Part shown: positions 19,292-31,846 of the stretch, piece after piece | Layout: the number at the start of each line of letters is the position of its first letter | Position numbering within the stretch: the stretch's first letter is position 1 | NCBI RefSeq assembly: GCF_017114825.1 | Contig: NZ_JADEVO010000027.1 | Coordinates: 1-64,000, forward strand | Reading direction: 5' to 3' | Origin: Pseudomonas gregormendelii | GTDB taxonomy: Bacteria > Pseudomonadota > Gammaproteobacteria > Pseudomonadales > Pseudomonadaceae | Length of the DNA stretch: 64,000 bases | Made by a program: the position numbers and the translations under genes | The notes under the pieces: generated by a model | What the model was told of the DNA's origin: nothing | Databases searched by the model: none | Seen by the model: only the letters and a program-made list of their open reading frames with translations

Positions 19292-19696
19292 ATGGTTGAA
19301 AATAGCGAACTACGCAAAGCCGGCCTCAAAGTGACCCTTCCGCGGGTCAAAATTCTGCAAATGCTCGATTCCGCCGAGCAACGCCACATGAGTGCCGAGG
19401 ACGTCTACAAGGCGCTGATGGAGGCTGGTGAGGACGTCGGTCTGGCCACGGTTTACCGTGTACTGACCCAGTTCGAGGCAGCTGGCCTTGTGGTGCGGCA
19501 CAACTTCGACGGAGGCCATGCGGTCTTCGAGCTGGACGACGGCAAGCATCACGACCATATGGTCGACGTCGAAACCAGCGAAGTGATCGAATTCTTCGAC
19601 GAAGAAATCGAGCGTCTGCAGAAAGCCATCGTCGACAAGTATGGCTTTGAGATGGTTGATCACAATCTTGTGCTGTACGTACGCAAGAAAAAGTAA
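19292..19696 (+). CDS. fur: ferric uptake regulator Fur
   Basis: The 134-aa metalloregulator represses iron-uptake genes with Fe2+ bound. The winged helix (SAEDVYKALMEAGEDVGLAT, VYRVLTQFEAAGLV) precedes the metal-binding dimerisation domain with the His-rich segment KHHDHMVDVE and later DHN. There is no cysteine anywhere, so the CxxC structural zinc site of E. coli Fur is absent, consistent with pseudomonad Fur. It is divergent from bamE. Confidence 0.95.
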   Translation: MVENSELRKAGLKVTLPRVKILQMLDSAEQRHMSAEDVYKALMEAGEDVGLATVYRVLTQFEAAGLVVRHNFDGGHAVFELDDGKHHDHMVDVETSEVIEFFDEEIERLQKAIVDKYGFEMVDHNLVLYVRKKK

Positions 19697-19729
19697 GTAT
19701 GTCGCGCGAACCTTCGGTTCGCGAAACGA

Positions 19730-19757
19730 GCGAAGGCGACCCCAGGGTCGCCTTCGT
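19730..19757 (+). terminator. probable fur terminator hairpin
   Basis: GCGAAGGCGACCC-CAG-GGTCGCCTTCG forms a long stem just after fur, with only a weak T-rich tail. A smaller hairpin CGCGAACC/GGTTCGCG precedes it. Confidence 0.55.
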
Positions 19758-19791
19758 GCTTTCTGCTGCTTGTATGGGTTTGCAAGCGGTT

Positions 19792-19896
19792 CCTGTAGGA
19801 GCTGCCGCAGGCTGCGATCCTTTGATCTTTGCATTACAAGGGGCAAAGTCAAAAGGTCGTCCGAACGCGGCCCGAGCCTGCGGCAGCTCCTACAGG
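19792..19896. repeat. REP pair (inverted)
   Basis: CCTGTAGGAGCTGCCGCAGG and the inverse GCCTGCGGCAGCTCCTACAG flank about 55 bp between fur and recN. Confidence 0.85.
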
Positions 19897-19903
19897 GTTC
19901 GCT

Positions 19904-21577
19904 TTAGTTTTTTGCGGTAACCACCATTTTTTTCGCGTGAGCGAGAGATTCCTTGGTGAGGTCGATGCCGCCCAGCATGCGCGCCACTTCTTCCACTCGT
20001 TCATTCTTGCTGAGCTTGGACACGGCGGTACGCGTCGCGTCCTCCCCGCGCACCTTGTGCACAAACAGATGTTGATGACCTTGGGCGGCCACCTGCGGCA
20101 AGTGGGTCACCGTCAGCACCTGGCCGCGTTCGCCTAGGCGGCGCAGCAGCTGGCCGACAATTTCTGCGGTGGGGCCACCGATACCCACGTCCACTTCGTC
20201 GAATACCAGGGTTGGCACCCGAGAGGTCTGGGCCGTGATCACCTGAATGGCCAGGCTGATCCGCGACAACTCGCCGCCCGACGCCACTTTCGCCAGGGCT
20301 TTGAGCGGCTGGCCGGGGTTGGCGCTGACCAGCAATTCGACCTGCTCCAGCCCGTTAGGCAGCAGTTCATCACTGGTGTTGGGGCGCAATTCAATACTGA
20401 AGCGCCCACCGGGCATGCCCAGGCGCTGGATTTCCTGTTCAACCGCGCTGGCCAGGCTGCCTGCGGCCTGGTGGCGCAGGTCGCTGAGGTCACGGGCCTT
20501 CTCGTGATAATGACGGGCGTAAGACGCCAGCTCATCACTCAAGCGCTCGATGGATTCGTCGTTGGCATTGAGTGTCTCGATTTCATCCAGCAGTTTCTGC
20601 TGCATTTCCGCGACTTCGGTCGGCTGGATGCGGTGCTTGCGTGCCATGGTGTAGATCGCATCCAGGCGCTCCTCCAGGTATTGCAGGCGTGCGGGGTCGG
20701 CATCGAAGTTGTCGAGGAAACGATTTAGCTCGCCAACGGCTTCTTCGACCTGGATCTGTGCGCTGGTCAGCAGGCTGCTGGCTTCGCCCAGGGCGCCGAT
20801 GGAGTTGTTCACGCTCGACAGGCGATTGAGGCTGGCCGTCAGGGCGTTCAAGACATTTCCCGAATCACTTTCGCTGCATTGCTCGACCACTTGGCGGCAA
20901 ATGCCCAGGAGTGTCTCGGCATTGGTCAGGTTCTTGTGCTCCTGCTCCAGCTGTTCCAGCTCGTTTTCGCCAAGGCCGAGGTTTTCCAGTTCTTCGAGCT
21001 GGTAGCTGAGCAGTTGATGGCGGGCACGCTGTTCGTCGCCGGAGTTGGAGAGGCGGTCCAGCTCGTGGCGGGTCTGGCGCCAGCGCTGGGCGGCCAGTTG
21101 AACATGGCGGGCCAGGTCGGTTGCGCCGGCATACTCGTCCAGCAGGCGACGGTGAGTGTCGGTCTTCAGCAGGGACTGGTGTTCGTGCTGGCTATGGATG
21201 TCGATCAGCAGTTCGCCCAGCGACTTGAGGTCGCCAAGGGGGCAGGGGGTGCCATTGATGTACCCGCGGGAACGGCCCTCGGCGGTGATCACCCGGCGCA
21301 GGATGCACGGCCCGTCGCTGTCGAGGTCGCGCTCGGCCAGCCAGGCACTGGCTTCAGGGATGTCGACCAGGTCGAAGGTGGCCAGGATGTCGGCCTTGTC
21401 TGCGCCTGGTCGCACCACGCCGCTGTCGGCGCGATCGCCCAGGGTCAGGCCCAGGGCGTCGAGCATGATCGACTTGCCGGCGCCGGTTTCCCCTGTGATC
21501 ACGCTCATCCCGCGATCAAGTTCCAGATCGAGATGTTCAACGATGGCGTAGTTGTGTACAGACAGGTGCACCAGCAT
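19904..21577 (-). CDS. recN: DNA repair protein RecN
   Basis: The 557-aa SMC-like ATPase acts in double-strand break repair. Walker A is GETGAGKS near residue 30 and the N-terminus MLVHLSVHNYAIVEHLDLEL is diagnostic. The middle is a long coiled coil, and the C-terminal signature LAKVASGGELSRISLAIQVI plus Walker B LVFDEVDVGIGG close the ATPase. The gene is alone on the minus strand, divergent from grpE. Confidence 0.95.
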   Translation of the reverse strand: MLVHLSVHNYAIVEHLDLELDRGMSVITGETGAGKSIMLDALGLTLGDRADSGVVRPGADKADILATFDLVDIPEASAWLAERDLDSDGPCILRRVITAEGRSRGYINGTPCPLGDLKSLGELLIDIHSQHEHQSLLKTDTHRRLLDEYAGATDLARHVQLAAQRWRQTRHELDRLSNSGDEQRARHQLLSYQLEELENLGLGENELEQLEQEHKNLTNAETLLGICRQVVEQCSESDSGNVLNALTASLNRLSSVNNSIGALGEASSLLTSAQIQVEEAVGELNRFLDNFDADPARLQYLEERLDAIYTMARKHRIQPTEVAEMQQKLLDEIETLNANDESIERLSDELASYARHYHEKARDLSDLRHQAAGSLASAVEQEIQRLGMPGGRFSIELRPNTSDELLPNGLEQVELLVSANPGQPLKALAKVASGGELSRISLAIQVITAQTSRVPTLVFDEVDVGIGGPTAEIVGQLLRRLGERGQVLTVTHLPQVAAQGHQHLFVHKVRGEDATRTAVSKLSKNERVEEVARMLGGIDLTKESLAHAKKMVVTAKN

Positions 21578-21736
21578 AAGGGCCGCTCCCAGGTGTTAGG
21601 TCTGGTTATTTATACAGTGTTTTCATTCTGGCTGACAATGGCCTCGCTTAGCTCGATTTGCTTGATCCGACGAAACCCTTAGTCCCGTGTTGAATCACAA
21701 TGCAGCTCTTTTTTGTAGGGTTAATCCGCTCAACCC

Positions 21737-21764
21737 CTTGAAGCTGGTTTTTGCGGCCCCATAT
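21737..21764 (+). promoter_or_regulatory. sigma-32 heat-shock promoter of grpE
   Basis: CTTGAA (21737-21742) and CCCCATAT (21757-21764), separated by 14 bp, match the RpoH consensus CTTGAA-N13-15-CCCCATNT closely. It lies 54 bp upstream of grpE, so grpE-dnaK-dnaJ are probably heat-induced from here. Confidence 0.85.
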
Positions 21765-21817
21765 AGCTGGGCAGAAGCGCGAGTTGAGCTCGCGGACGTT
21801 ATTGAAAGGAGAAATCT

Positions 21818-22384
21818 ATGGCTGACGAACAGACAGTAGATACGCAAAATCCAGACGCCAATCAGGCGCCCGAGACTTCGGGTGATGACCTGGCGACCCG
21901 TGTAAAAGTGCTCGAAGAGCAACTGGCAGGCGCTCAGGATCAGGCTTTGCGTGTAGCCGCCGATCTGCAGAACGTCCGCCGTCGCGCCGAGCAGGATGTA
22001 GAAAAGGCTCACAAATTTGCGCTGGAAAAATTCGCCAGCGACCTGCTGCCGATCATCGACAGCCTGGAGCGGGGCCTGGAGTTGTCCAACCCGGATGACG
22101 AAAGCATCCGCCCAATGCGTGAAGGCATCGAGCTGACCCTGAAAATGTTCCAGGACACCCTGAAGCGTTATCAGCTGGAAGCGATCGACCCGCATGGCGA
22201 ACTGTTCAACGCCGTTCATCATCAGGCGATGGCCATGCAGGAAAGCGCCGATGTCGAGCCAAACAGCGTGCTCAAGGTGTTCCAGAAGGGCTACCAGCTC
22301 AATGGTCGCCTGCTGCGCCCGGCCATGGTCGTGGTCAGCAAGGCCCCTGCGCCAGTTTCGCCTTCTATTGACGAGCAGGCTTGA
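21818..22384 (+). CDS. grpE: nucleotide exchange factor GrpE
   Basis: The 188-aa protein releases ADP from DnaK. The N-terminal half is a charged, helical coiled coil (VKVLEEQLAGAQDQALRVAA), followed by the C-terminal beta domain ending NGRLLRPAMVVVSK. The ATG follows AAAGGAGAAATCT. First gene of the chaperone operon, behind the RpoH promoter. Confidence 0.95.
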   Translation: MADEQTVDTQNPDANQAPETSGDDLATRVKVLEEQLAGAQDQALRVAADLQNVRRRAEQDVEKAHKFALEKFASDLLPIIDSLERGLELSNPDDESIRPMREGIELTLKMFQDTLKRYQLEAIDPHGELFNAVHHQAMAMQESADVEPNSVLKVFQKGYQLNGRLLRPAMVVVSKAPAPVSPSIDEQA

Positions 22385-22486
22385 AATTAGCCGCAAGGCC
22401 CCCATTTAGAAGTCAAGCGTTTAAGTGCTACCGCAGTTAGCCACCACTGCTGCGGCAACCAAATCCAAAGTTTCGGGAGAGTTAAC

Positions 22487-24403
22487 ATGGGCAAAATTAT
22501 CGGTATCGACCTGGGGACTACCAACTCCTGCGTCTCCGTGATGGAAAACGGCAAAGCCAAAGTTATTGAAAACGCTGAAGGCGCGCGTACCACGCCGTCG
22601 ATCATCGCTTACGCCAACGATGGTGAAATCCTGGTTGGCCAGTCGGCCAAGCGTCAGGCAGTGACCAATCCGCACAACACCCTGTACGCGGTGAAGCGTC
22701 TGATCGGTCGCAAGTTCGACGAAGAAGTCGTACAAAAAGACATCAAGATGGTCCCTTACAAAATCGCCAAGGCTGACAACGGCGACGCATGGGTAGAAGT
22801 GAACGGCCAGAAAATGTCGCCGCCACAAATCTCGGCTGAAATTCTGAAGAAAATGAAGAAGACCGCCGAAGACTACCTCGGCGAGCCAGTGACCGAAGCG
22901 GTGATCACCGTTCCGGCCTACTTCAACGACAGCCAGCGTCAAGCGACTAAAGACGCCGGCCGCATCGCGGGCCTGGACGTTAAACGTATCATCAACGAAC
23001 CAACCGCAGCTGCTCTGGCTTACGGTATGGACAAGGCCAAGGGCGATCACACCGTGATCGTTTACGACCTGGGCGGTGGTACTTTTGACGTTTCCGTGAT
23101 CGAAATCGCTGAAGTTGATGGCGAGCACCAGTTCGAAGTACTGGCCACCAACGGTGACACGTTCCTGGGCGGTGAAGACTTTGACATTCGTCTGATCGAC
23201 TACCTCGTTGACGAATTCAAGAAAGAAAGCGGCATGAACCTCAAGGGTGACCCGCTGGCGATGCAGCGCCTGAAAGAAGCCGCTGAAAAAGCCAAGATCG
23301 AACTGTCTTCGAGCAATTCGACCGACGTGAACCTGCCGTACATCACTGCAGACGCTACCGGTCCTAAGCACTTGAACGTGAAAATCTCCCGCGCCAAGCT
23401 CGAAGCGCTGGTTGAAGACCTGGTTCAACGCACCATCGAACCATGCCGCATCGCTCTGAAAGACTCCGGTATCGACGTTGGCGCTATCAACGACGTGATC
23501 CTGGTTGGCGGTCAGACCCGTATGCCACTGGTTCAGAAGCTGGTGACCGAGTTCTTCGGTAAAGAAGCTCGTAAAGACGTGAACCCGGACGAAGCCGTTG
23601 CCATGGGTGCTGCTATCCAGGGCGCAGTATTGGCCGGTGATGTGAAAGACGTCCTGCTGCTCGACGTCAGCCCGCTGACCCTGGGTATCGAAACCATGGG
23701 TGGCGTGATGACTGCGCTGATCGAGAAAAACACCACGATTCCTACCAAGAAATCGCAAGTGTTCTCGACTGCCGACGACAACCAGGGCGCTGTGACCATT
23801 CACGTGCTGCAAGGTGAGCGTAAGCAAGCCGCTCAGAACAAGTCTTTGGGCAAGTTCGACCTGGCCGAGATTCCACCAGCACCACGTGGCGTGCCACAAA
23901 TTGAAGTGACCTTCGACATTGACGCCAACGGCATCCTGCACGTAGGCGCCAAGGACAAGGCCACTGGCAAGACTCAGTCGATCGTGATCAAGGCCAACTC
24001 GGGTCTGTCCGAGGAAGAAATTCAGCAGATGATTCGCGATGCTGAAACCAACGCCGACGAAGATCGCAAGTTCGAAGAGCTGGCCGCTGCCCGTAACCAG
24101 GGTGATGCGCTGGTGCACTCGACTCGCAAAATGATCGCTGATGCTGGCGACAAGGTGAGCGCTGAAGAGAAGACTGCAATCGAAGCTGCTGTGGTAGCCC
24201 TGGAAGCCGCTGTCAAAGGCGACGACAAGGCTGCGATCGAAGCCAAGGTTGAAGAGCTGTCGAAAGTCTCCGCTCCAGTGGCGCAGAAGATGTACGCCGA
24301 ACAGGCCCAGCCTGCTGAAGGCGCTGCACCGCAGGACGAAAAGGCTGAGAAGGCCGATGACGTCGTCGACGCTGAGTTCGAAGAAGTCAAAGACAATAAG
24401 TAA
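22487..24403 (+). CDS. dnaK: chaperone DnaK (Hsp70)
   Basis: The 638-aa chaperone has the ATPase signatures GIDLGTTNSCVSVMENG, VIVYDLGGGTFDVSVIEIAE and VILVGGQTRMPLVQ, a linker DVLLLDVSPLTLGIE, and the lid ending in DVVDAEFEEVKDNK. It cooperates with GrpE and DnaJ, encoded on either side. Codon use is that of a highly expressed gene. Confidence 0.98.
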   Translation: MGKIIGIDLGTTNSCVSVMENGKAKVIENAEGARTTPSIIAYANDGEILVGQSAKRQAVTNPHNTLYAVKRLIGRKFDEEVVQKDIKMVPYKIAKADNGDAWVEVNGQKMSPPQISAEILKKMKKTAEDYLGEPVTEAVITVPAYFNDSQRQATKDAGRIAGLDVKRIINEPTAAALAYGMDKAKGDHTVIVYDLGGGTFDVSVIEIAEVDGEHQFEVLATNGDTFLGGEDFDIRLIDYLVDEFKKESGMNLKGDPLAMQRLKEAAEKAKIELSSSNSTDVNLPYITADATGPKHLNVKISRAKLEALVEDLVQRTIEPCRIALKDSGIDVGAINDVILVGGQTRMPLVQKLVTEFFGKEARKDVNPDEAVAMGAAIQGAVLAGDVKDVLLLDVSPLTLGIETMGGVMTALIEKNTTIPTKKSQVFSTADDNQGAVTIHVLQGERKQAAQNKSLGKFDLAEIPPAPRGVPQIEVTFDIDANGILHVGAKDKATGKTQSIVIKANSGLSEEEIQQMIRDAETNADEDRKFEELAAARNQGDALVHSTRKMIADAGDKVSAEEKTAIEAAVVALEAAVKGDDKAAIEAKVEELSKVSAPVAQKMYAEQAQPAEGAAPQDEKAEKADDVVDAEFEEVKDNK

Positions 24404-24701
24404 GTTGTTGGTCGCCCGGTTGACTGCCTTCAGGCGGTGACTGGTAGGATGTCGCCGCGCGGGAGCCTGCTCCCGCGTTGGCGTGTCTGGAGTACGAGAA
24501 TTTTTTACAGCATGCGGCAGCGTTCGTATGTTGGTGGTATGGCCGGGAATGCTCCTGCTTTCCGCGCCGCAAGTACCGCAATGAATCAAAGACCAGGATC
24601 GTTGAATTGACGTGAGTTGGGTCCGGGCCTGTATTGGGGCTCAACGAGTTTGGCAAGGCTCAGGAGAGGTTTGCCGGACGTCCTCAAGAGTGCAAAGACT
24701 T

Positions 24702-25826
24702 ATGGCAAAGCGTGACTATTACGAAGTGTTGGGTGTTGAGCGTGGCTCAAGCGAAGCAGACCTGAAGAAGGCCTACCGCCGCCTGGCAATGAAGCATCAC
24801 CCGGACCGTAATCCCGATGACAAAGCGTCGGAAGAGATGTTCAAGGAGGCCAACGAGGCCTACGAAGTGCTGTCCGATTCGAGCAAGCGCGCCGCTTACG
24901 ACCAGTACGGTCATGCCGGCGTCGACCCGAGCATGGGCGGCGGTGGGCCAGGTTTCGGTGGTCAGAATTTCTCCGACATCTTTGGCGATGTGTTCAGCGA
25001 TTTCTTCGGTGGCGGTCGCGGCGGTGCTCGTGGCGGCGCCCAGCGCGGCAGCGACCTGCGCTACACGCTGGAGCTGAACCTGGAAGAAGCGGTGCGCGGT
25101 ACTACCGTGAATATCCGCGTTCCGACATTGGTCAACTGCAAGCCGTGCGATGGCTCGGGTGCCAAGAAGGGCTCGGCGCCTGTTACCTGCCCGACCTGCG
25201 GCGGCATCGGCCAGGTTCGCATGCAGCAAGGCTTCTTCTCGGTACAGCAGACCTGCCCGCGCTGCCATGGCCAGGGCAAGATCATTTCCGACCCGTGCGA
25301 TTCCTGCCAGGGCGACGGTCGTATCGAAGAGTACAAGACCCTGTCGGTGAAAGTGCCGGCCGGTGTCGATACCGGTGATCGCATCCGCCTGTCCGGCGAA
25401 GGCGAGGCGGGTGCCCAGGGCGGCCCGACTGGCGACCTCTATGTGGTGATCAACGTGCGCGAGCACGCGATCTTCCAGCGCGACGGCAAGCATCTGTTCT
25501 GTGAAGTGCCGATCAGCTTCGTCGATGCGGCGCTGGGTGGCGAGCTGGAGATTCCGACCCTGGATGGTCGAGTCAAGCTGAAGATCCCCGAGGGCACCCA
25601 GACCGGCAAGCAGTTCCGGGTCCGTGGCAAAGGCGTTGCGCCGGTGCGCGGTGGCGGTGCCGGCGACCTGATGTGCCGGGTGGCGGTCGAAACCCCGGTA
25701 AACCTGGGTCGTCGTCAGCGCGAATTGCTGGAAGAGTTCCGCAGCTCGCTGGCGGACGATAACAGTCATTCGCCGAAAACCACCGGCTGGTTCGAAGGCG
25801 TGAAGCGCTTCTTCGGCGATTTGTAA
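24702..25826 (+). CDS. dnaJ: co-chaperone DnaJ (Hsp40)
   Basis: The 374-aa protein starts MAKRDYYEVLGVERG. The J domain carries HPD in MKHHPDRNPDD, a Gly/Phe linker follows, then the zinc domain with four CxxCxGxG repeats (CKPCDGSG, CPTCGGIG, CPRCHGQG, CDSCQGDG) and the substrate-binding C-terminus. The longer in-frame reading from 24612 is not family-like. Followed by dapB after 10 bp. Confidence 0.97.
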   Translation: MAKRDYYEVLGVERGSSEADLKKAYRRLAMKHHPDRNPDDKASEEMFKEANEAYEVLSDSSKRAAYDQYGHAGVDPSMGGGGPGFGGQNFSDIFGDVFSDFFGGGRGGARGGAQRGSDLRYTLELNLEEAVRGTTVNIRVPTLVNCKPCDGSGAKKGSAPVTCPTCGGIGQVRMQQGFFSVQQTCPRCHGQGKIISDPCDSCQGDGRIEEYKTLSVKVPAGVDTGDRIRLSGEGEAGAQGGPTGDLYVVINVREHAIFQRDGKHLFCEVPISFVDAALGGELEIPTLDGRVKLKIPEGTQTGKQFRVRGKGVAPVRGGGAGDLMCRVAVETPVNLGRRQRELLEEFRSSLADDNSHSPKTTGWFEGVKRFFGDL

Positions 25827-25836
25827 GGAGAAGGGC

Positions 25837-26640
25837 ATGCGACGTATTGCAGTGATGGGCGCCGCCGGGCGCATGGGTAAAACCCTGATTGAAGCCGTGC
25901 AGCAAACCCCGGGCGCCGGCCTGACGGCGGCTGTGGATCGTCCCGACAGCACGCTGGTCGGTGCGGATGCCGGTGAGCTGGCGGCGCTGGGTCGCATTGG
26001 TGTTCCGCTGTCTGGTGACCTGGCTCGGGTGGCCGACGAGTTCGACGTGCTGATCGACTTCACTCACCCGACAGTGACCCTGAAGAACCTCGCCTTCTGC
26101 CGCAAGCACGGCAAGGCGATGATCATCGGCACAACGGGTTTCAGTGTCGAAGAGAAGCAGCTGCTGGCCGAGGCGGGCAAGGACATTCCAATTGTCTTCG
26201 CTGCCAACTTCAGCGTCGGCGTCAACCTGTGCCTGAAACTGCTCGATACGGCGGCGCGGGTGCTGGGTGATGATGTCGATATCGAAATCACCGAGGCTCA
26301 CCATCGGCATAAAGTCGATGCGCCGTCAGGCACTGCCGTGCGCATGGGTGAGGTGATTGCCGATGCCCTCGGTCGTGATCTGAAGAAGGTTGCGGTGTAC
26401 GGTCGTGAGGGTCAGACCGGCGCTCGCGAGCGCGAGACCATCGGTTTTGCCACCGTGCGTGCCGGCGACATTGTTGGCGATCACACGGTGCTGTTCGCCG
26501 CCGACGGTGAGCGCGTCGAGATCACCCACAAGGCGTCCAGTCGCATGACCTTCGCCAAGGGTGCGGTGCGTGCCGCATTGTGGCTGGACGGGCGTGAGCC
26601 TGGTCTGTACGACATGCAAGACGTGCTCGACCTGCGTTAA
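25837..26640 (+). CDS. dapB: 4-hydroxy-tetrahydrodipicolinate reductase DapB
   Basis: The 267-aa enzyme of lysine/diaminopimelate synthesis reduces the DapA product with NAD(P)H. The Rossmann motif GAAGRMGKTL is at the N-terminus, and the catalytic segment EAHHRHKVDAPSGTA lies in the middle. The ATG follows AAGGAGAAGGGC. Its terminator is at 26655-26687. Confidence 0.96.
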   Translation: MRRIAVMGAAGRMGKTLIEAVQQTPGAGLTAAVDRPDSTLVGADAGELAALGRIGVPLSGDLARVADEFDVLIDFTHPTVTLKNLAFCRKHGKAMIIGTTGFSVEEKQLLAEAGKDIPIVFAANFSVGVNLCLKLLDTAARVLGDDVDIEITEAHHRHKVDAPSGTAVRMGEVIADALGRDLKKVAVYGREGQTGARERETIGFATVRAGDIVGDHTVLFAADGERVEITHKASSRMTFAKGAVRAALWLDGREPGLYDMQDVLDLR

Positions 26641-26654
26641 GATGCACCCGAAAT

Positions 26655-26687
26655 CGGGCTCGCGCGCAGCGTTTGAGCCCGTTTTTA
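26655..26687 (+). terminator. dapB terminator
   Basis: CGGGCTC and GAGCCCG flank a 13-nt loop, followed by TTTTT. Confidence 0.8.
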
Positions 26688-26817
26688 CTCCGCCAAGCGA
26701 CGACCTGTCGCATTCTCCGGCCTTTAAGGCTCATTGGCGGTAGACCAAAAAGGCCTTTTTCTGTAAGCTACAGCTTTAGTGTGTTCACTAAAAGCGCGCA
26801 GAATAATTCAGTGAATG

Positions 26818-26854
26818 AGCGGGGTGACGTGTCCATACGTCACTCCGCTTTTTT
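26818..26854 (+). promoter_or_regulatory. terminator-type hairpin in the carA leader
   Basis: AGCGGGGTGACG and CGTCACTCCGCT form a 12-bp stem with one G-T pair and the loop TGTCCATA, followed by a T-run. It sits 45 bp before carA and inside an in-frame ATG extension (26815). This is the arrangement of an attenuator rather than a plain dapB terminator, since dapB already has one upstream. Confidence 0.6.
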
Positions 26855-26898
26855 ACACCTGCGATCGCCCTTTCAGGCTTTATTTACGGGAGGTCTTC

Positions 26899-28035
26899 TT
26901 GACTAAGCCAGCCATACTCGCCCTTGCTGATGGCAGCATTTTTCGCGGCGAAGCAATTGGAGCCGACGGTCAAACCGTTGGTGAGGTGGTGTTCAATACC
27001 GCCATGACCGGCTATCAGGAAATCCTTACCGATCCTTCCTACGCCCAACAGATCGTTACCCTGACCTATCCGCACATCGGCAACACTGGCACCACGCCGG
27101 AAGACGCCGAGTCTGACCGCGTCTGGTCTGCTGGCCTGGTCATCCGTGACTTGCCACTGGTTGCGAGCAACTGGCGCAACACGATGTCCCTGTCCGATTA
27201 CCTGAAAGCCAACAACGTCGTGGCCATCGCCGGTATCGATACCCGTCGCCTGACCCGCATCCTGCGTGAGAAAGGTGCACAGAACGGCTGCATCATGGCC
27301 GGCGACAACATCTCCGAAGAAGCCGCCATTGCCGCCGCCCAGGGTTTCCCTGGCCTCAAGGGCATGGACCTGGCGAAAGTCGTCAGCACCAAAGAGCAGT
27401 ACGAGTGGCGCTCGACGGTCTGGGACCTGAAAACCGACAGCCACGCGACCATCGACGCTTCTGAGCTGCCGTACCATGTGGTCGCCTACGACTACGGCGT
27501 AAAGCTGAACATCCTGCGCATGCTGGTCGAGCGCGGTTGCCGCGTCACTGTGGTTCCGGCCCAGACGCCAGCGGCCGACGTGCTGGCGATGAAGCCCGAT
27601 GGCGTGTTCCTGTCCAACGGCCCGGGTGATCCGGAGCCATGCGACTACGCGATCCAGGCGATCAAGGACGTACTGGAAACCGAGATCCCGGTATTCGGTA
27701 TCTGCCTCGGTCACCAGCTGCTGGCCCTGGCCTCCGGCGCCAAGACCCTGAAAATGGGCCACGGCCACCACGGTGCCAACCACCCGGTGCAGGACCTGGA
27801 CAGCGGTGTAGTCATGATCACCAGCCAGAACCACGGTTTTGCGGTGGACGAAGCGACCCTGCCGGCCAACGTGCGCGCGATCCACAAATCGCTGTTCGAC
27901 GGCACCCTGCAAGGCATCGAGCGTACCGACAAGAGCGCCTTCAGCTTCCAGGGTCACCCGGAAGCCAGCCCTGGCCCGAACGACGTAGCGCCATTGTTCG
28001 ATCGCTTCATCAACGAGATGGCCAAGCGACGCTGA
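26899..28035 (+). CDS. carA: carbamoyl-phosphate synthase small subunit
   Basis: The 378-aa glutaminase subunit supplies ammonia to CarB for arginine and pyrimidine synthesis. The class I glutamine amidotransferase core has FGICLGHQLLALASG (catalytic Cys) and FQGHPEASPGP (catalytic His). I chose TTG at 26899 because the protein then begins (M)TKPAILALADGSIFRGEA, as in other Pseudomonas, behind GGGAGGTCTTC. An in-frame ATG at 26815 would add 28 residues spanning the leader hairpin. carB follows after 116 bp. Confidence 0.95.
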   Translation: MTKPAILALADGSIFRGEAIGADGQTVGEVVFNTAMTGYQEILTDPSYAQQIVTLTYPHIGNTGTTPEDAESDRVWSAGLVIRDLPLVASNWRNTMSLSDYLKANNVVAIAGIDTRRLTRILREKGAQNGCIMAGDNISEEAAIAAAQGFPGLKGMDLAKVVSTKEQYEWRSTVWDLKTDSHATIDASELPYHVVAYDYGVKLNILRMLVERGCRVTVVPAQTPAADVLAMKPDGVFLSNGPGDPEPCDYAIQAIKDVLETEIPVFGICLGHQLLALASGAKTLKMGHGHHGANHPVQDLDSGVVMITSQNHGFAVDEATLPANVRAIHKSLFDGTLQGIERTDKSAFSFQGHPEASPGPNDVAPLFDRFINEMAKRR

Positions 28036-28151
28036 TCGCTCGCCCTGATGCAGCAAAGCTTGAGGGCGGCCCCCATCGGCGGCCCCCTCAAGGCTTCACA
28101 GATTGAACAAGACGGCTTGCCGACTGACCTGCGGATTTGAGTGACAAACCC

Positions 28152-31369
<3,218 letters not shown>

Positions 31370-31373
<4 letters not shown>

Positions 31374-31846
31374 TCAAGTACCCAATGACCGTCCAGGGCG
31401 CCAAAGCCCTGGAAGAAGAACACGCTCACCTGACCAAGGTCGTCCGTCCGAAGCTCAGCCAGGACATCGGGACGGCCCGCGAGTTGGGTGACCTGAAGGA
31501 AAACGCCGAGTACCACGCTGCTCGCGAGCAGCAAGGGATGGTCGAGGCGCGGATTCGTGACATCGAAGGCCGGATTCAGAACCAGGTCATCATCGACGTC
31601 ACTTCCATTCCTCATACCGGTAAAGTGATTTTCGGCACCACCGTTGAGATCGCCAACGTCGAGACGGATGAGCGCGTCACTTACCACATCGTGGGTGAGG
31701 ACGAAGCTGACTTCAAACTCGGCAAGATTTCGGTGGGTTCACCACTGGCCCGCGCCTTGATCGCCAAGGAGGAGGGTGACGTGGTTGCCGTGAAGACGCC
31801 GGGTGGCGTTATCGAGTATGAGATTGTCGAAGTTCGCCACATCTGA
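31370..31846 (+). CDS. greA: transcription elongation factor GreA
   Basis: The 158-aa factor rescues backtracked RNA polymerase by stimulating transcript cleavage. The N-terminal coiled coil (KALEEEHAHLTKVVRPKLSQ, GDLKENAEYHAAREQQG) carries the acidic tip, and the C-terminus has KISVGSPLARALIAKEEGD. Its start overlaps carB. Confidence 0.97.

Noticed and set aside
28137..28151. Upstream TTG start for carB
   Set aside because: The ATG at 28152 gives the standard 1073-residue protein beginning PKRTDIKS.
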